Shown one piece after another: positions 44,073 to 52,667 of a stretch of 64,000 nt of DNA. The stretch's first letter is position 1. Each line of letters begins with the position of its first letter. Source of the DNA: Bog-473 sp963730785 (GTDB lineage Bacteria; Actinomycetota; Acidimicrobiia; Acidimicrobiales; RAAP-2). Both the position numbers and the translations under genes were made by a program. The notes below the pieces were generated by a model. It searched no databases. It was given only the letters and a program-made list of their open reading frames with translations, and was not told the DNA's origin. The DNA lies in the NCBI GenBank assembly GCA_963730785.1, contig CAVSTF010000001.1, positions 372,001-436,000 on the forward strand. Direction: 5' to 3'.

Positions 44073-44498
44073 GTGAGCACGGATCCAAAAGATCGTTGGA
44101 GTGAACTTGGCTCCTTCATCCGTGAGCAGCGAGGCACCAATCGGCTGTCGTTGCGGCGGCTTTCCGAGCTGGCCGGCATCTCAAACCCCTACCTGAGCCA
44201 AATTGAGCGTGGCCTACGCCGCCCATCGGCCGAGATCCTGCAACAGATCGCCAAGGCGCTTCGGATCTCGGCTGAAACGCTCTATGTCCAGGCCGGGATC
44301 CTGGAAGCTCCGGATGGGCATCCCGATCTGACCCGGATGATCATGTCCGACCAGTCCCTCAGCGAGGACCAGAAGCAGGCCCTGGTGAGGATCTACCTGT
44401 CTTTCCGGCGCGATTACGAGAACGAGCATGGTGTGGATGCCCACGACCATCTCCCCCATCCCACGCCTGATCCAGCCGAGCACGCCGACCTGAACTGA
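44073..44498 (+). CDS. XRE-family transcriptional regulator
   Basis: DNA-binding protein of 141 residues. The HTH_3 domain covers residues about 15-70: IREQRGTNRLSLRRLSELAGISNPYLSQIERGLRRPSAEILQQIAKALRISAETLYVQAG. The C-terminal 70 residues (LTRMIMSDQSLSEDQKQALVRIYLSFRRDYENEHG) are helical. The pattern resembles the short XRE regulators common in actinobacteria near stress genes (sod is next door, divergent). ATG at 44049 is an alternative start that would add eight residues; I prefer the GTG at 44073, 7 nt after a -10 hexamer. Confidence 0.85.
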   Translation: MSTDPKDRWSELGSFIREQRGTNRLSLRRLSELAGISNPYLSQIERGLRRPSAEILQQIAKALRISAETLYVQAGILEAPDGHPDLTRMIMSDQSLSEDQKQALVRIYLSFRRDYENEHGVDAHDHLPHPTPDPAEHADLN

Positions 44499-44551
44499 CT
44501 GGCCGGACCCTCGGTCGCGAGGCCGTGCGCAGGGAAAATGCCCGCCGCCGG

Positions 44552-44566
44552 TAGGGTGTGACCGCC
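44552..44566 (+). promoter_or_regulatory. -10 element of mshA
   Basis: TAGGGT (44552-44557), then 9 nt, then the ATG at 44567. The GTG at 44558 directly after the hexamer is unlikely as a start. Confidence 0.4.
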
Positions 44567-45838
44567 ATGCGACGGCTCGCCGTTCTCTCACTCCACACTT
44601 CGCCCCTCGCCCAACCCGGAACCGGGGATGGCGGCGGCATGAATGTCTACGTGCGGGAGCTGACGGCTGCCCTGGCTCGGTCGGGGGTGGCCTGCGATGT
44701 TTTCACCCGGGCCTGGTCCCCTGATCTTCCTTCCGTCGTCGACTTGGAGCCGGGTCTTCGGGTGCACCATGTGGCGGCCGGTCCGTTGGCCCCGATCGCC
44801 AAGGAAGACCTGCCGGGCGTGGTCGACGACTTCACCCAGAGCGTCTTGGATCGGATGAGCAATCCGGGACGGCTCGCCCTCTCCGACGACCAAGGCGGCC
44901 CGTTCAGTTCCATCCATGCCAACTACTGGCTTTCCGGTCTCTCGGGTCACGTGATCAAACACGAACTCAATCTGCCGCTGGTCTGTACATTCCACACGCT
45001 CGACCGGGTCAAGGCGGAGTCCATGCCTGAAGAGGTTGAGGCGGACATGCCGCTGCGCCGGGCGGAAGCTGAGGCTTCCATCATCGACTGTTCGGATGCG
45101 GTGTTGGCCTCGTGTTCCGTCGAGGCCGAACAGATCGCCACCCTTTACGGGGCCAATCCCGATCGCATTCGGATCGTGCCGCTCGGCGTTGACCACGCCT
45201 TCTTTGGACCGGGCCATCGCCCGCAAGCCCGTCGCGCCCTGGGGTTGCCGCTCGATGGTCGCCTGCTGCTCTTCGTCGGTCGCATTCAACCGCTCAAGTG
45301 TGCCGACGCCGCCGTGGAAACGCTGGCCGAACTGACTCGGACCTCCAAGGAGAATTATCGACTGGTCATTGTCGGTGGTCCGAGTGGTCCCCATGGCGAG
45401 GCATCGCTGCAGCAGCTGATCGACTTGGCCGCGTCACTTGGGGTGAGCGACCGGGTGCACTTCGTGGATCCGCAACCACATGAGTTGTTGTCCTCGTACT
45501 ACCGGGCCGCTGACGTGTGCATCGTGCCCAGCCGATCCGAATCCTTTGGGCTGGTCGCCCTGGAGGCGGCGGCCTGCGGTACCCCCGTCGTGGCCTCCGC
45601 CGTTGGCGGACTCACCACGTTGGTTGACCACGGTCGGACCGGTTACCTGGTCGATGACCCGACACCTGAGCGCTACGCCGATGCGGTGCGACAGGTGTTC
45701 GCCGTGCCGCTGATGGCCGAGCGCCTTTCCACGGCGTCAGTGCTGCGGGCCCGCCGTTACACCTGGCGGGCTGCGGCCGGCGCGTTGCTTGAACTGCACG
45801 ACGAGTTGGTGTCGAGCCGCCTCGTCGAGTGCAGCTGA
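44567..45838 (+). CDS. mshA: MshA-like D-inositol-3-phosphate glycosyltransferase
   Basis: First step of mycothiol synthesis: transfers GlcNAc from UDP-GlcNAc to inositol 3-phosphate. The 423-residue GT4 protein begins AVLSLHTSPLAQPGTGDGGGMNVYVRELTAAL, the exact MshA pattern, with YWLSGLSGHVIKHELNLPLVCTFHTLDRVK. The sugar-nucleotide region has LFVGRIQPLKCADAAVETLAEL and the E-x7-E motif ESFGLVALEA. In mycobacteria mshA is followed by a YbjN-type gene, as here. Mycothiol is the main thiol of many actinobacteria. The ATG at 44567 is preferred to a GTG at 44558. The other msh genes are not in the window. Confidence 0.9.
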   Translation: MRRLAVLSLHTSPLAQPGTGDGGGMNVYVRELTAALARSGVACDVFTRAWSPDLPSVVDLEPGLRVHHVAAGPLAPIAKEDLPGVVDDFTQSVLDRMSNPGRLALSDDQGGPFSSIHANYWLSGLSGHVIKHELNLPLVCTFHTLDRVKAESMPEEVEADMPLRRAEAEASIIDCSDAVLASCSVEAEQIATLYGANPDRIRIVPLGVDHAFFGPGHRPQARRALGLPLDGRLLLFVGRIQPLKCADAAVETLAELTRTSKENYRLVIVGGPSGPHGEASLQQLIDLAASLGVSDRVHFVDPQPHELLSSYYRAADVCIVPSRSESFGLVALEAAACGTPVVASAVGGLTTLVDHGRTGYLVDDPTPERYADAVRQVFAVPLMAERLSTASVLRARRYTWRAAAGALLELHDELVSSRLVECS

Positions 45839-45855
45839 CCGTCTGAGCATCAATC

Positions 45856-46350
45856 GTGCCGGTCGTCGATCTGCCCGAGGAGCCGGAGATGGCCGCGGCG
45901 GTGGCCTGCATCAACGCCTGGATCGAACGCGAATTGGCCAGCGATGGATTGCTGGTGGCATCGGAGAACCAGGAAGTGAGCGACCGTACGGCGTCGCACC
46001 GGTGGTATCTGCGCTTCAAAGGTGAGGAGAAGGACTTCATCACCGTGTGGCTGACCCTTCGGCAGCGCACGCTGCACCATGAGGCCCAGTTCATGCCGGC
46101 GCCCGACGAGCACCACTCCGAGGTCTACGCCTACCTATTGCGGTGCAATACCAATCTCTACGGCATGTGGTTCAGCCTCGGTCCTGAAGACGCCGTGTAC
46201 CTGGTGGGCAAGGTCCCGGCCGGACAAATTGACGACGACGAGCTGGACCGCATCGCCGGGTCATCGGTGATGTATGTCGACGACCATTTCCCTACGGCCA
46301 TGACCTTGGCCCACCCAACGCTGTACAAGCGTCGACCCCGCCGGTCGTAG
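45856..46350 (+). CDS. YbjN-type protein
   Basis: Product of 164 residues, without signal or membrane segment: AAVACINAWIERELASDGLLVASENQEVSDRTASHRWYLRFKGEEKDFITVWLTLRQRTLHHEAQFMPAPDEHHSEVYAYLLRCNTNLYGMWFSLGPEDAVYLVGKVP. This is the YbjN fold (PF10722), related to type III secretion chaperones; a molecular role is unknown. It follows mshA after 17 bp and precedes proC, the same neighbour order as in M. tuberculosis (Rv0486, Rv0487). GTG start. Confidence 0.85.
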   Translation: MPVVDLPEEPEMAAAVACINAWIERELASDGLLVASENQEVSDRTASHRWYLRFKGEEKDFITVWLTLRQRTLHHEAQFMPAPDEHHSEVYAYLLRCNTNLYGMWFSLGPEDAVYLVGKVPAGQIDDDELDRIAGSSVMYVDDHFPTAMTLAHPTLYKRRPRRS

Positions 46351-46368
46351 GCCGACGGCCGCGCTCAG

Positions 46369-46381
46369 TAAGGTCGCTTAC
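46369..46381 (+). promoter_or_regulatory. -10 element of proC
   Basis: TAAGGT (46369-46374), then 7 nt, then the ATG at 46382. No Shine-Dalgarno visible. Confidence 0.45.
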
Positions 46382-47200
46382 ATGTCGGTCAAGCTGGTGG
46401 TAGTCGGGGGCGGAAAAATGGGTGGCGCGCTCGTGGGCGGGCTCATCGCCTCGGGCTGGGCCACGGCCGACGAACTCTCCGTGGTCGAGACCGTGGAGGC
46501 CCGCCGCGACGAGCTGGCGCTCGAGTTCCCGGGGCTCATGGTGATTGATATTCCCGCCGTGGGCATGCTCGAAGAAAACGGTGAGGCTCTCGCTGGCGCG
46601 GTGCTGGCGGTCAAGCCGGATGTGGCCGAAGGCGTGTGTCGAGTCCTCGGCGCCGTCGGCATCACGCGGGTCTTGTCGATTGTGGCCGGCATTCCGAGTG
46701 GGCGATTGGAGACCGCACTCGGGGGCCAGCCTGCAGTGGTGCGGGCCATGCCCAATACGCCGGCCTTGGTTGGCGCTGGCATGACCGCCATTTCGGGCGG
46801 CTCGTATGCCACCTCGGCCGACCTCAACTGGGCGGACGACGTCATGTCGGCCGTGGGTGTGGTCGTCCGCTTGCCCGAGCGCCTGCTCGATGCGGTGACC
46901 GGCCTTTCCGGTTCCGGCCCGGCCTACTTCTTCCTGGTGGCTGAGGCGCTCATTGAATCCGGGGTGCAGATGGGACTGTCGCGCGACGTCAGCCGTACCT
47001 TGGTGGTGCAGACCATGCTCGGATCGGCGACGTTGTTGTCGGAGTCGGGCGAAGAGCCGGAGACGCTGCGGGCCATGGTCACTTCGCCGGCCGGCACCAC
47101 AGCGGCCGGCATTCGGGCCCTGGAGTCACGAGCGGTTCGATCGGCCTTCATGGAGGCCGTGGCCACGGCTACCGAGCGCTCCCGATCGCTGCAGCGCTAG
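46382..47200 (+). CDS. proC: Pyrroline-5-carboxylate reductase
   Basis: Last step of proline synthesis: reduces 1-pyrroline-5-carboxylate with NAD(P)H. The 272-residue product has the N-terminal Rossmann motif VVVGGGKMGGALVGGL, the segment RAMPNTPALVGAGMTAISGG, and the C-terminal dimer domain signature LSGSGPAYFFLVAEALIESGVQMGLSRDVSRTLVVQTMLG. ATG at 46382. It precedes the SAM hydrolase gene by about 20 bp. Confidence 0.95.
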   Translation: MSVKLVVVGGGKMGGALVGGLIASGWATADELSVVETVEARRDELALEFPGLMVIDIPAVGMLEENGEALAGAVLAVKPDVAEGVCRVLGAVGITRVLSIVAGIPSGRLETALGGQPAVVRAMPNTPALVGAGMTAISGGSYATSADLNWADDVMSAVGVVVRLPERLLDAVTGLSGSGPAYFFLVAEALIESGVQMGLSRDVSRTLVVQTMLGSATLLSESGEEPETLRAMVTSPAGTTAAGIRALESRAVRSAFMEAVATATERSRSLQR

Positions 47201-47220
47201 GTCGACTTCGGAGAGGTCTC

Positions 47221-48054
47221 GCCACGACCGTCTTCTTCCTCTCTGATTACGGCACCGAGGACGAGTTCGTCGGGGTCGTCCATGCCGTCCTGTTGGCAGC
47301 GGCGCCCGGGGTGCAGATCGTTGACCTGACCCATCACGTTCCCATGTTCGACGTGCGGTCCGGGGCGCGGACACTGGTGCGGGCGGTGCCATATCTGGGT
47401 CCCGGGGTGGTGCTGGCGGTGGTCGATCCGGGTGTGGGTTCGGACCGACGCGGCGTGTGTCTCGATGTCAGCGGCTCCAGCGGTCCGGCGTATTTCGTCG
47501 GGCCTGACAACGGGCTCCTGGTGGCGGCGGCCGAACTGGTGGCCGAAGCGCCGATTGCGCTCGCCTATGAGCTGTCGAGCGCCGGGGGCGAAACGAACTC
47601 GAGCCACACCTTCGATGGCCGTGATCTGTTCGCTCCCGTGGCGGCGGCACTCTGTACCGGCACACCTCCCGATGCCGTGGGCCGGCTCATCGATCCGGCT
47701 TCGCTGGTCCGCCTCTCCGGTGGCGTGGTCGAATTTGGGGCCGCGGCCGACGGCCGCACCAGTCTGCGGGCCGAAGTCACCTGGGTCGATCATTTCGGCA
47801 ATGTGCAATTGGCGGCCACGGTGGTCGATGCCCGGCGGGCCGGCTGGCGGTTCGATGGCGGGACCGTGGTCAGGGTCTCTGTCGAAGGTGATGGCCGGTC
47901 GCTTCGTTGCGTGGCGGCCTTCGCCGATTTGGACCAGTCGGAATTGGGTCTGCTGGTCGATGCCAATGGGCACGTCGCCATCGTGGCTCGACAGGCCTCG
48001 GCCGCGGGCTGGCTCAACGTGGTGGGCGGCGAACTGATCCTGATCGAGTGGTGA
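47221..48054 (+). CDS. SAM hydroxide adenosyltransferase (DUF62 family)
   Basis: Hydrolyses SAM to adenosine and methionine in characterised members of this family, which includes the fluorinase and chlorinase. Product of about 277 residues: FFLSDYGTEDEFVGVVHAVL, VDLTHHVPMFDVRSGARTL, AVVDPGVGSDRRGVCLDV, FVGPDNGLLVAAAEL, the loop THTFDGRDLFAPVAAAL and VDHFGNVQLAATV. The N-terminus from residue FFLSD is family-like, but I find no start codon in frame upstream until the proC stop at 47200. The next in-frame start (TTG 47293) would cut the conserved FLSDYG motif. A base indel near 47205-47225 or an unusual start is likely. The ribosome site GGAGAGG is at 47210-47216. Confidence 0.85.
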   Translation, partial: ATTVFFLSDYGTEDEFVGVVHAVLLAAAPGVQIVDLTHHVPMFDVRSGARTLVRAVPYLGPGVVLAVVDPGVGSDRRGVCLDVSGSSGPAYFVGPDNGLLVAAAELVAEAPIALAYELSSAGGETNSSHTFDGRDLFAPVAAALCTGTPPDAVGRLIDPASLVRLSGGVVEFGAAADGRTSLRAEVTWVDHFGNVQLAATVVDARRAGWRFDGGTVVRVSVEGDGRSLRCVAAFADLDQSELGLLVDANGHVAIVARQASAAGWLNVVGGELILIEW

Positions 48055-48090
48055 TGGTCTGACGTTTGGTGTCCGGCCCACAGGGGTCGG

Positions 48091-48102
48091 TACCATCCGA
48101 CC
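48091..48102 (+). promoter_or_regulatory. -10 element of rex
   Basis: TACCAT (48091-48096), then exactly 6 nt, then the GTG at 48103. Possible -35 TTGGTG at 48066-48071 (19-nt spacer). Confidence 0.5.
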
Positions 48103-48834
48103 GTGAGTACTGACGGTCCCCAGTTCTCCAAGCACATCCCTGAAGCAACGGTGGTTCGCCTGCCGGTGTACCAGCGGATACTGGCCGAGCTCGTCCGCAA
48201 CAACGTCTCCACGGTGTCCTCCGAGCAGTTGGCCTCGCTGGCCCGGGTCAACGCGGCCAAGCTGCGCAAGGACCTCTCATTGCTCGGCTCGTTTGGTACC
48301 CGTGGCTCGGGGTACGACCCGGCCTTTCTCATTTCGCAGATCGATCACGCCTTGGGCATCGACGAGAACTGGTCGGTGGCCATTGTCGGGATCGGAAATC
48401 TGGGTCGAGCCCTCACCAACTCCCGGGGCTTTGCTTCCCGGGGCTTTCAGATCAACGCCCTCTTCGACATCGATCCCACCGTGGTCGGTGAGGACATCGG
48501 CGGCATCGTCGTCCGCCACATGGACGAGATCTCCCGGCTCCGGCCGGCCGAGTGCCCGTCCATTGGGGTGATCGCCACCCCGGGCTGGGCGGCCCAACAG
48601 GTGGCCGACATGCTGGTGGAAGTTGGGGTGACGTCGCTCTTGAACTTCGCGCCCCGGGTGTTGAACGTCCCGGCGCACGTCCACCTGCGCTACGTGGACC
48701 TGTCCATTGAGCTCCAGGTCCTGGGCTTCTACCGGGCTCGTCAGACCGGACCTGACCAGCGGTTGGCGGTCGACAGCGACGATGTGCCGCTGATCCGCTC
48801 GGTGGGTCTGTCGGCCTCCAGCGAGATCAGTTGA
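48103..48834 (+). CDS. rex: Redox-sensing repressor Rex
   Basis: NADH/NAD-sensing repressor of respiratory and fermentation genes. The 243-residue product has an N-terminal winged helix (LPVYQRILAELVRNNVSTVSSEQLASLARVNAAKLRKDLSLLGSFGTRGSGYDP) and a Rossmann domain with the cofactor motif VAIVGIGNLGRALTN. Conserved region: IGVIATPGWAAQQVADMLVEVGVTSLLNFAPRVLNVP. GTG start 6 nt after a -10. In many actinobacteria rex stands next to hemA-hemC, as here, and in Streptomyces the rex-hemACD operon is Rex-regulated. I did not find a clear Rex operator (TTGTGAANNNNTTCACAA). Confidence 0.96.
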   Translation: MSTDGPQFSKHIPEATVVRLPVYQRILAELVRNNVSTVSSEQLASLARVNAAKLRKDLSLLGSFGTRGSGYDPAFLISQIDHALGIDENWSVAIVGIGNLGRALTNSRGFASRGFQINALFDIDPTVVGEDIGGIVVRHMDEISRLRPAECPSIGVIATPGWAAQQVADMLVEVGVTSLLNFAPRVLNVPAHVHLRYVDLSIELQVLGFYRARQTGPDQRLAVDSDDVPLIRSVGLSASSEIS

Positions 48835-48932
48835 TCCTGCGGCCGGTCAGATCCTGGGGCCTGGACCTGGGAAACTGGCATTCGACCACGGGGTACCGGC
48901 ATGCTTGATGCCCGACCCCAGGAGGAATCCGA

Positions 48933-50201
48933 GTGTCAGTCGTCGTCGTAGGGCTCCAGCACAAGCAGGCCCCCTTGTCACTGCTCGAGGCGGTGGCCAT
49001 TGGCGACGCCGATCTCCACAAGGTCCTGAGCGAGCTTCGCCAACGGCGCAATATTCACGAGACGGTCGTCCTCTCCACCTGCCTGCGGACCGAGGTCTAT
49101 GCCGTGGTGGACCGCTTCCACGATGCGGTGGCCGAGGTCTATGAGGTCCTGGCTGAGCAGTCGGGGATCTCGACTGAGGTGCTGGCCGAGCAGGCGACGG
49201 TCAGATTCGACGATGACGTGACCACCCATTTGTTCTCGGTGACCTCTGGTCTTGAGTCCACCGTCATTGGTGAGAGCGAGGTGGTGGGTCAGGTCCGCCG
49301 GGCCTTCGAATTCGCCCAGGAGGAGGGCGTCTGTGGACCGGTGCTGTCCGCCCTGTTCCAGCATGCGCTCCAAACGGGCAAGCGGGTCCGCACCGATACC
49401 GGCATCTCGCGCGGCACGACATCGTTTGCCTACGCCGCCGTGCAAGTGGCCCAAGGGTCTGACGGAAGTGGCTTGCGCGGGAAGCGGGTCGTGGTGGTCG
49501 GCGCCGGGGAAATGGGCGTCGGTGTCAGCCGAGCCCTGGGCGACATCGCCGAGCCAAATGCCCCCAGCAGCATCGTGGTGGTCAACCGGTCGGTGGATCG
49601 GGCCGAGGAACTGGTTCGGGCTGCGGGTCGCGACAAGCTTCGAGCGGCTCCGTTGGAGGGCGTGCACGCCGAGCTGGCCCAGGCCGACGTGGTCCTGACC
49701 GCAGTGGCGGCCGAGGCGCATGTGTTGATCCCGGCGCATTTCGCCGGGGTGGCCGGCCCCATGCTGATCATCGATCTCGGCGTGCCCCGCAACGTCGATG
49801 CCGCCGTGGGCCAATTGCCGACCGTGACCCTCTTGGACATGGATGACCTGAGTACTTCCGTGGCGGCCGCTCTCGGCGATCGCCAGGAGGAGTCGGTGGC
49901 CGCCCTGTCCATCGTGGACGAAGAGGTGGAGCGCTACCGCACGGCCAGCCGGCAGCGGGGAGCCGCGCCCATCATCGGCGCGCTGCGGGCGCGACTCGAG
50001 TCGCTCCGTGAGGCCGAGCTCGAACGGCATCGGGCCCAACTGGCTGATCTGACCGAAGCGGAATGGGAGCAAGTCGATGTGGCCACCCGGGCTGCGTTGG
50101 CCAAGCTCCTGCATGAACCGACCATGCTCTTGAAGGAAACGGCGGGTACGCCGCGCGGCGAGCGTCTGGTCGAGGCACTCCGCATTCTTTTCGATCTGTA
50201 G
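48933..50201 (+). CDS. hemA: Glutamyl-tRNA reductase
   Basis: First committed step of C5 haem synthesis: reduces glutamyl-tRNA to glutamate-1-semialdehyde. The 422-residue product shows GLQHKQAPLSLLEAV, the catalytic-Cys loop VVLSTCLRTEVYAVV (usual form STCNRTE; here Leu for Asn), HLFSVTSGLESTVIGESEVVGQVR and the NADPH Rossmann motif VVVVGAGEMGVGVSRALG. C-terminal: ATRAALAKLLHEPTMLLKE. GTG start with RBS AGGAGGA 7 nt upstream. Its neighbour rex lies 98 bp upstream. HemA, HemL, HemB, HemC and HemD together make uroporphyrinogen III. Confidence 0.96.
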   Translation: MSVVVVGLQHKQAPLSLLEAVAIGDADLHKVLSELRQRRNIHETVVLSTCLRTEVYAVVDRFHDAVAEVYEVLAEQSGISTEVLAEQATVRFDDDVTTHLFSVTSGLESTVIGESEVVGQVRRAFEFAQEEGVCGPVLSALFQHALQTGKRVRTDTGISRGTTSFAYAAVQVAQGSDGSGLRGKRVVVVGAGEMGVGVSRALGDIAEPNAPSSIVVVNRSVDRAEELVRAAGRDKLRAAPLEGVHAELAQADVVLTAVAAEAHVLIPAHFAGVAGPMLIIDLGVPRNVDAAVGQLPTVTLLDMDDLSTSVAAALGDRQEESVAALSIVDEEVERYRTASRQRGAAPIIGALRARLESLREAELERHRAQLADLTEAEWEQVDVATRAALAKLLHEPTMLLKETAGTPRGERLVEALRILFDL

Positions 50202-50211
50202 GGTCCTTCCC

Positions 50212-51156
50212 ATGGACATGGTGACGTTGGCCACCCGGGGGTCACCCTTGGCCCTGTGCCAGGCCAACCTGGTGGCGGACTCCCTGCGCACGGCCTGGCC
50301 CGAACTGTCGGTCAACGTCCTGGTGGTTCGCACCCAGGGCGACGTGTCGACCGGTCCGCTTGATCAAATTGGCGGGCAGGGCATCTTCGTCACCGAGGTG
50401 GAGCAGGCGGTCACGGACGGTCGAGCGGACATCGCCGTGCACTCGGCCAAGGATCTTCCGTCGACCATGCCCGAACATCTGACGTTGGCCGCCGTCCCTC
50501 GGCGCGCCGATCCGCGCGATGGATTGGTCGGATGTCGCTTGGCCGATCTTCCGCCGGGCGGCCTCATCGCGACCGGCTCGGCCCGTCGCCGGTCACAACT
50601 GGCGTTCTTGCGGCCAGACCTCATCTTCACCGACCTACGGGGCAACATGGAACGTCGGGTCTCACGCGGCGAAGACGGCTCGGTGTCGGCGGTCGTCGTG
50701 GCCATGGCGGCCATGGAACGGCTGGGTTGGCTGCATCGCGTGACCGACGTGCTGTCCACGACGGATCTGTTGCCCCAGGCCGGCCAAGGGGCCATCGCCG
50801 TGCAGTGCCGGGCCGATGACGGAGCGACACACGCGCTGGTGGCACCGCTCAATCACGAACCGTCGGCGCGCACGTTGCAGGCCGAGCGCGCCGTGCTGGC
50901 GGCACTGGGCGGGAGCTGCACCGTGCCGGTCGGTGCCTGGGCTGAATCTGCGCCCGACTCGCCGCAGCTCACCGTGCACGGCCTGTTGGCCAGCGGCGAT
51001 GGTCGCACCATGATCCGCATGACTCGAATCGGTGATGACCCCACCGCCGTCGGCATCGATGTGGCCCGGGCACTCGTCATTGACGGCGGTGGTGACGGAC
51101 TCGACGGTTTTGACGATGCGTCGCTGCGCCAAGCCCTGGCGCCGGATTCCGCGTGA
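50212..51156 (+). CDS. hemC: Porphobilinogen deaminase (hydroxymethylbilane synthase)
   Basis: Joins four porphobilinogens into hydroxymethylbilane. Product of 314 residues: LATRGSPLALCQANLVADSL, VVRTQGDVSTGPLDQIGGQGIFVTEVEQAV, AVHSAKDLPSTMPEHLTLAAVPRRADPRDGL, TGSARRRSQLAFLRPDL, then FTDLRGNMERRV. The Cys that carries the dipyrromethane cofactor is in AALGGSCTVPVGAW. The ATG at 50212 (or 50218) is 10 bp after hemA. Its stop overlaps the GTG of the next gene. Confidence 0.96.
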   Translation: MDMVTLATRGSPLALCQANLVADSLRTAWPELSVNVLVVRTQGDVSTGPLDQIGGQGIFVTEVEQAVTDGRADIAVHSAKDLPSTMPEHLTLAAVPRRADPRDGLVGCRLADLPPGGLIATGSARRRSQLAFLRPDLIFTDLRGNMERRVSRGEDGSVSAVVVAMAAMERLGWLHRVTDVLSTTDLLPQAGQGAIAVQCRADDGATHALVAPLNHEPSARTLQAERAVLAALGGSCTVPVGAWAESAPDSPQLTVHGLLASGDGRTMIRMTRIGDDPTAVGIDVARALVIDGGGDGLDGFDDASLRQALAPDSA

Positions 51157-52658
51157 CCGTCTATTTGGTTGGGGCCGGTCCGGGCGACCCGGGACTGCTG
51201 ACCCGACGAGGGGCACGCTTGCTGTCGGAAGCCGACGTGGTCATTTACGACCGCTTGGTGCACCGGTCGATACTGGCCATGGCGCCCACGTCGGCCCAAC
51301 TCATCAATGTGGGCAAGCGCCCCGACGCCGATGTGAGTGGGATCGACCAACAGGAAGAGATCAACCGGTTGCTCATTGAACACGGGGCGAGCGGTCGCCT
51401 GGTGGTGCGCCTCAAGGGGGGCGATCCCTTCGTGTTCGGACGTGGTGGTGAGGAAGTCGAGGCGTTGACGACCGCCGGCATCCCCTGCGAGATCGTGCCC
51501 GGCGTGACTTCAGCCTTTGGGGTGCCGGCCGCGGTTGGTATCCCGGTCACGCACCGGGGCGCCGCGTCATCGGTCACGGTCGTGACGGGTCGGGTGGGCG
51601 ATCCCACCGGTCCGGGTGGGGTCGATTGGGACGCCATGGCCAAGGTGGGCGGCACCTTGGTCATCCTCATGGGCATGATGACCCGAGCTGAGATCGCCAC
51701 CGAATTACAGAAGGGCGGCAAGTCGCCGACGACTCCTGTCGCCGTGATTGAGCGAGGGACGACCGCGTCGCAGCGGGTGGTTCGCACGACGCTGGCCCAA
51801 CTGGGCGCGGTCGACCTGGGCTCGCCGTCGGTGATTGTGGTGGGCGCCGTGGCCGAAATGGGGGCGGTGCCCTTGGTGGTTGCTCCGTTGAGTGGGCGCA
51901 CCGTGGTGGTGACGCGCTCGGGATCACGGGCTCGCGACCTAGTCGAACAATTGCAGACTGCCGGGGCTGACGTCATTGAATTGCCGTTGACCCAACAGAC
52001 CGATCCACTCGATGCCGGAGCCGCCTTGCGCGAGGCCGCCGCCGACATCCAACGTCACCGTTGGGTGGTCTTCACGTCGGTCAATGCCGTGCACCGTTTT
52101 CTCGGTCAGCTCCGTGATGCCCGATCGTTGGGCTCCGTGCTGGTCGCTGCCGTCGGACCAGCCACGGGGGACGCGTTGCGCATGTCGGGCGTCGAGCCCG
52201 ACCTCGTGCCCGCCGAACACTGGGCGCCGGGCTTGGTTGATGTGTTTCCAATCCATGCTGCGTCCGATCCAAGTGGGACGGTGCTGTTTCCCTGTGCCGA
52301 GCAGGCCCCTTCAACGATCGATCAAGGACTGGCGGAAAAGGGCTGGGCAGTGGAGCGGGTGGTCGCGTACCGGACCGTTCCGTTGCCGCCGCCCGACGCT
52401 GGTCTCCTGCACCGTCTCGCCGACGCCGACGCACTGACCTTCACGGCCACGTCCTCGGTCAAGGCCTATCTCGAACTGGTGGGTGCTGACGGTCTGCCGC
52501 TTCCGATCCCGCCCTTGGTCATCTGCATCGGTCCGACGACGGCGCAGAACGCCCGTGAGCTCGGCCTGCTCAACGTGCATGAGGCGCATGGTGCCTCCTC
52601 CGAGGGGATCGTGCGTGCCCTGATCCACCATGCGGCCACTGATCCGGCCGCCCCGTAG
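51153..52658 (+). CDS. cobA-hemD: Fused uroporphyrinogen-III C-methyltransferase and uroporphyrinogen-III synthase
   Basis: A bifunctional protein of 501 residues. Residues 1-245 are the SAM-dependent methyltransferase: VYLVGAGPGDPGLLTRRGARLLSEADVVIYDRLV, LKGGDPFVFGRGGEE, VPGVTSAFGVPAAVGIPVTHRGAASSV. It makes precorrin-2, the branch to sirohaem and cobalamin. Residues about 250-501 are uroporphyrinogen-III synthase (HemD), with VVVTRSGSRARDLVEQL, VVFTSVNAVHRFLGQL, and LTFTATSSVKAYLELV. GTG start overlaps hemC stop (GTGA). This fusion order is known in actinobacteria and others. The fused layout ties haem synthesis to corrin synthesis. Confidence 0.94.
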   Translation: MTVYLVGAGPGDPGLLTRRGARLLSEADVVIYDRLVHRSILAMAPTSAQLINVGKRPDADVSGIDQQEEINRLLIEHGASGRLVVRLKGGDPFVFGRGGEEVEALTTAGIPCEIVPGVTSAFGVPAAVGIPVTHRGAASSVTVVTGRVGDPTGPGGVDWDAMAKVGGTLVILMGMMTRAEIATELQKGGKSPTTPVAVIERGTTASQRVVRTTLAQLGAVDLGSPSVIVVGAVAEMGAVPLVVAPLSGRTVVVTRSGSRARDLVEQLQTAGADVIELPLTQQTDPLDAGAALREAAADIQRHRWVVFTSVNAVHRFLGQLRDARSLGSVLVAAVGPATGDALRMSGVEPDLVPAEHWAPGLVDVFPIHAASDPSGTVLFPCAEQAPSTIDQGLAEKGWAVERVVAYRTVPLPPPDAGLLHRLADADALTFTATSSVKAYLELVGADGLPLPIPPLVICIGPTTAQNARELGLLNVHEAHGASSEGIVRALIHHAATDPAAP

Positions 52659-52667
52659 GCTTTGCCT
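52656..52667 (+). promoter_or_regulatory. -10 element of hemB
   Basis: TAGGCT (52656-52661), then exactly 6 nt, then the GTG at 52668. It overlaps the stop codon of cobA-hemD, so hemB may have an internal promoter and be leaderless. Confidence 0.45.
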
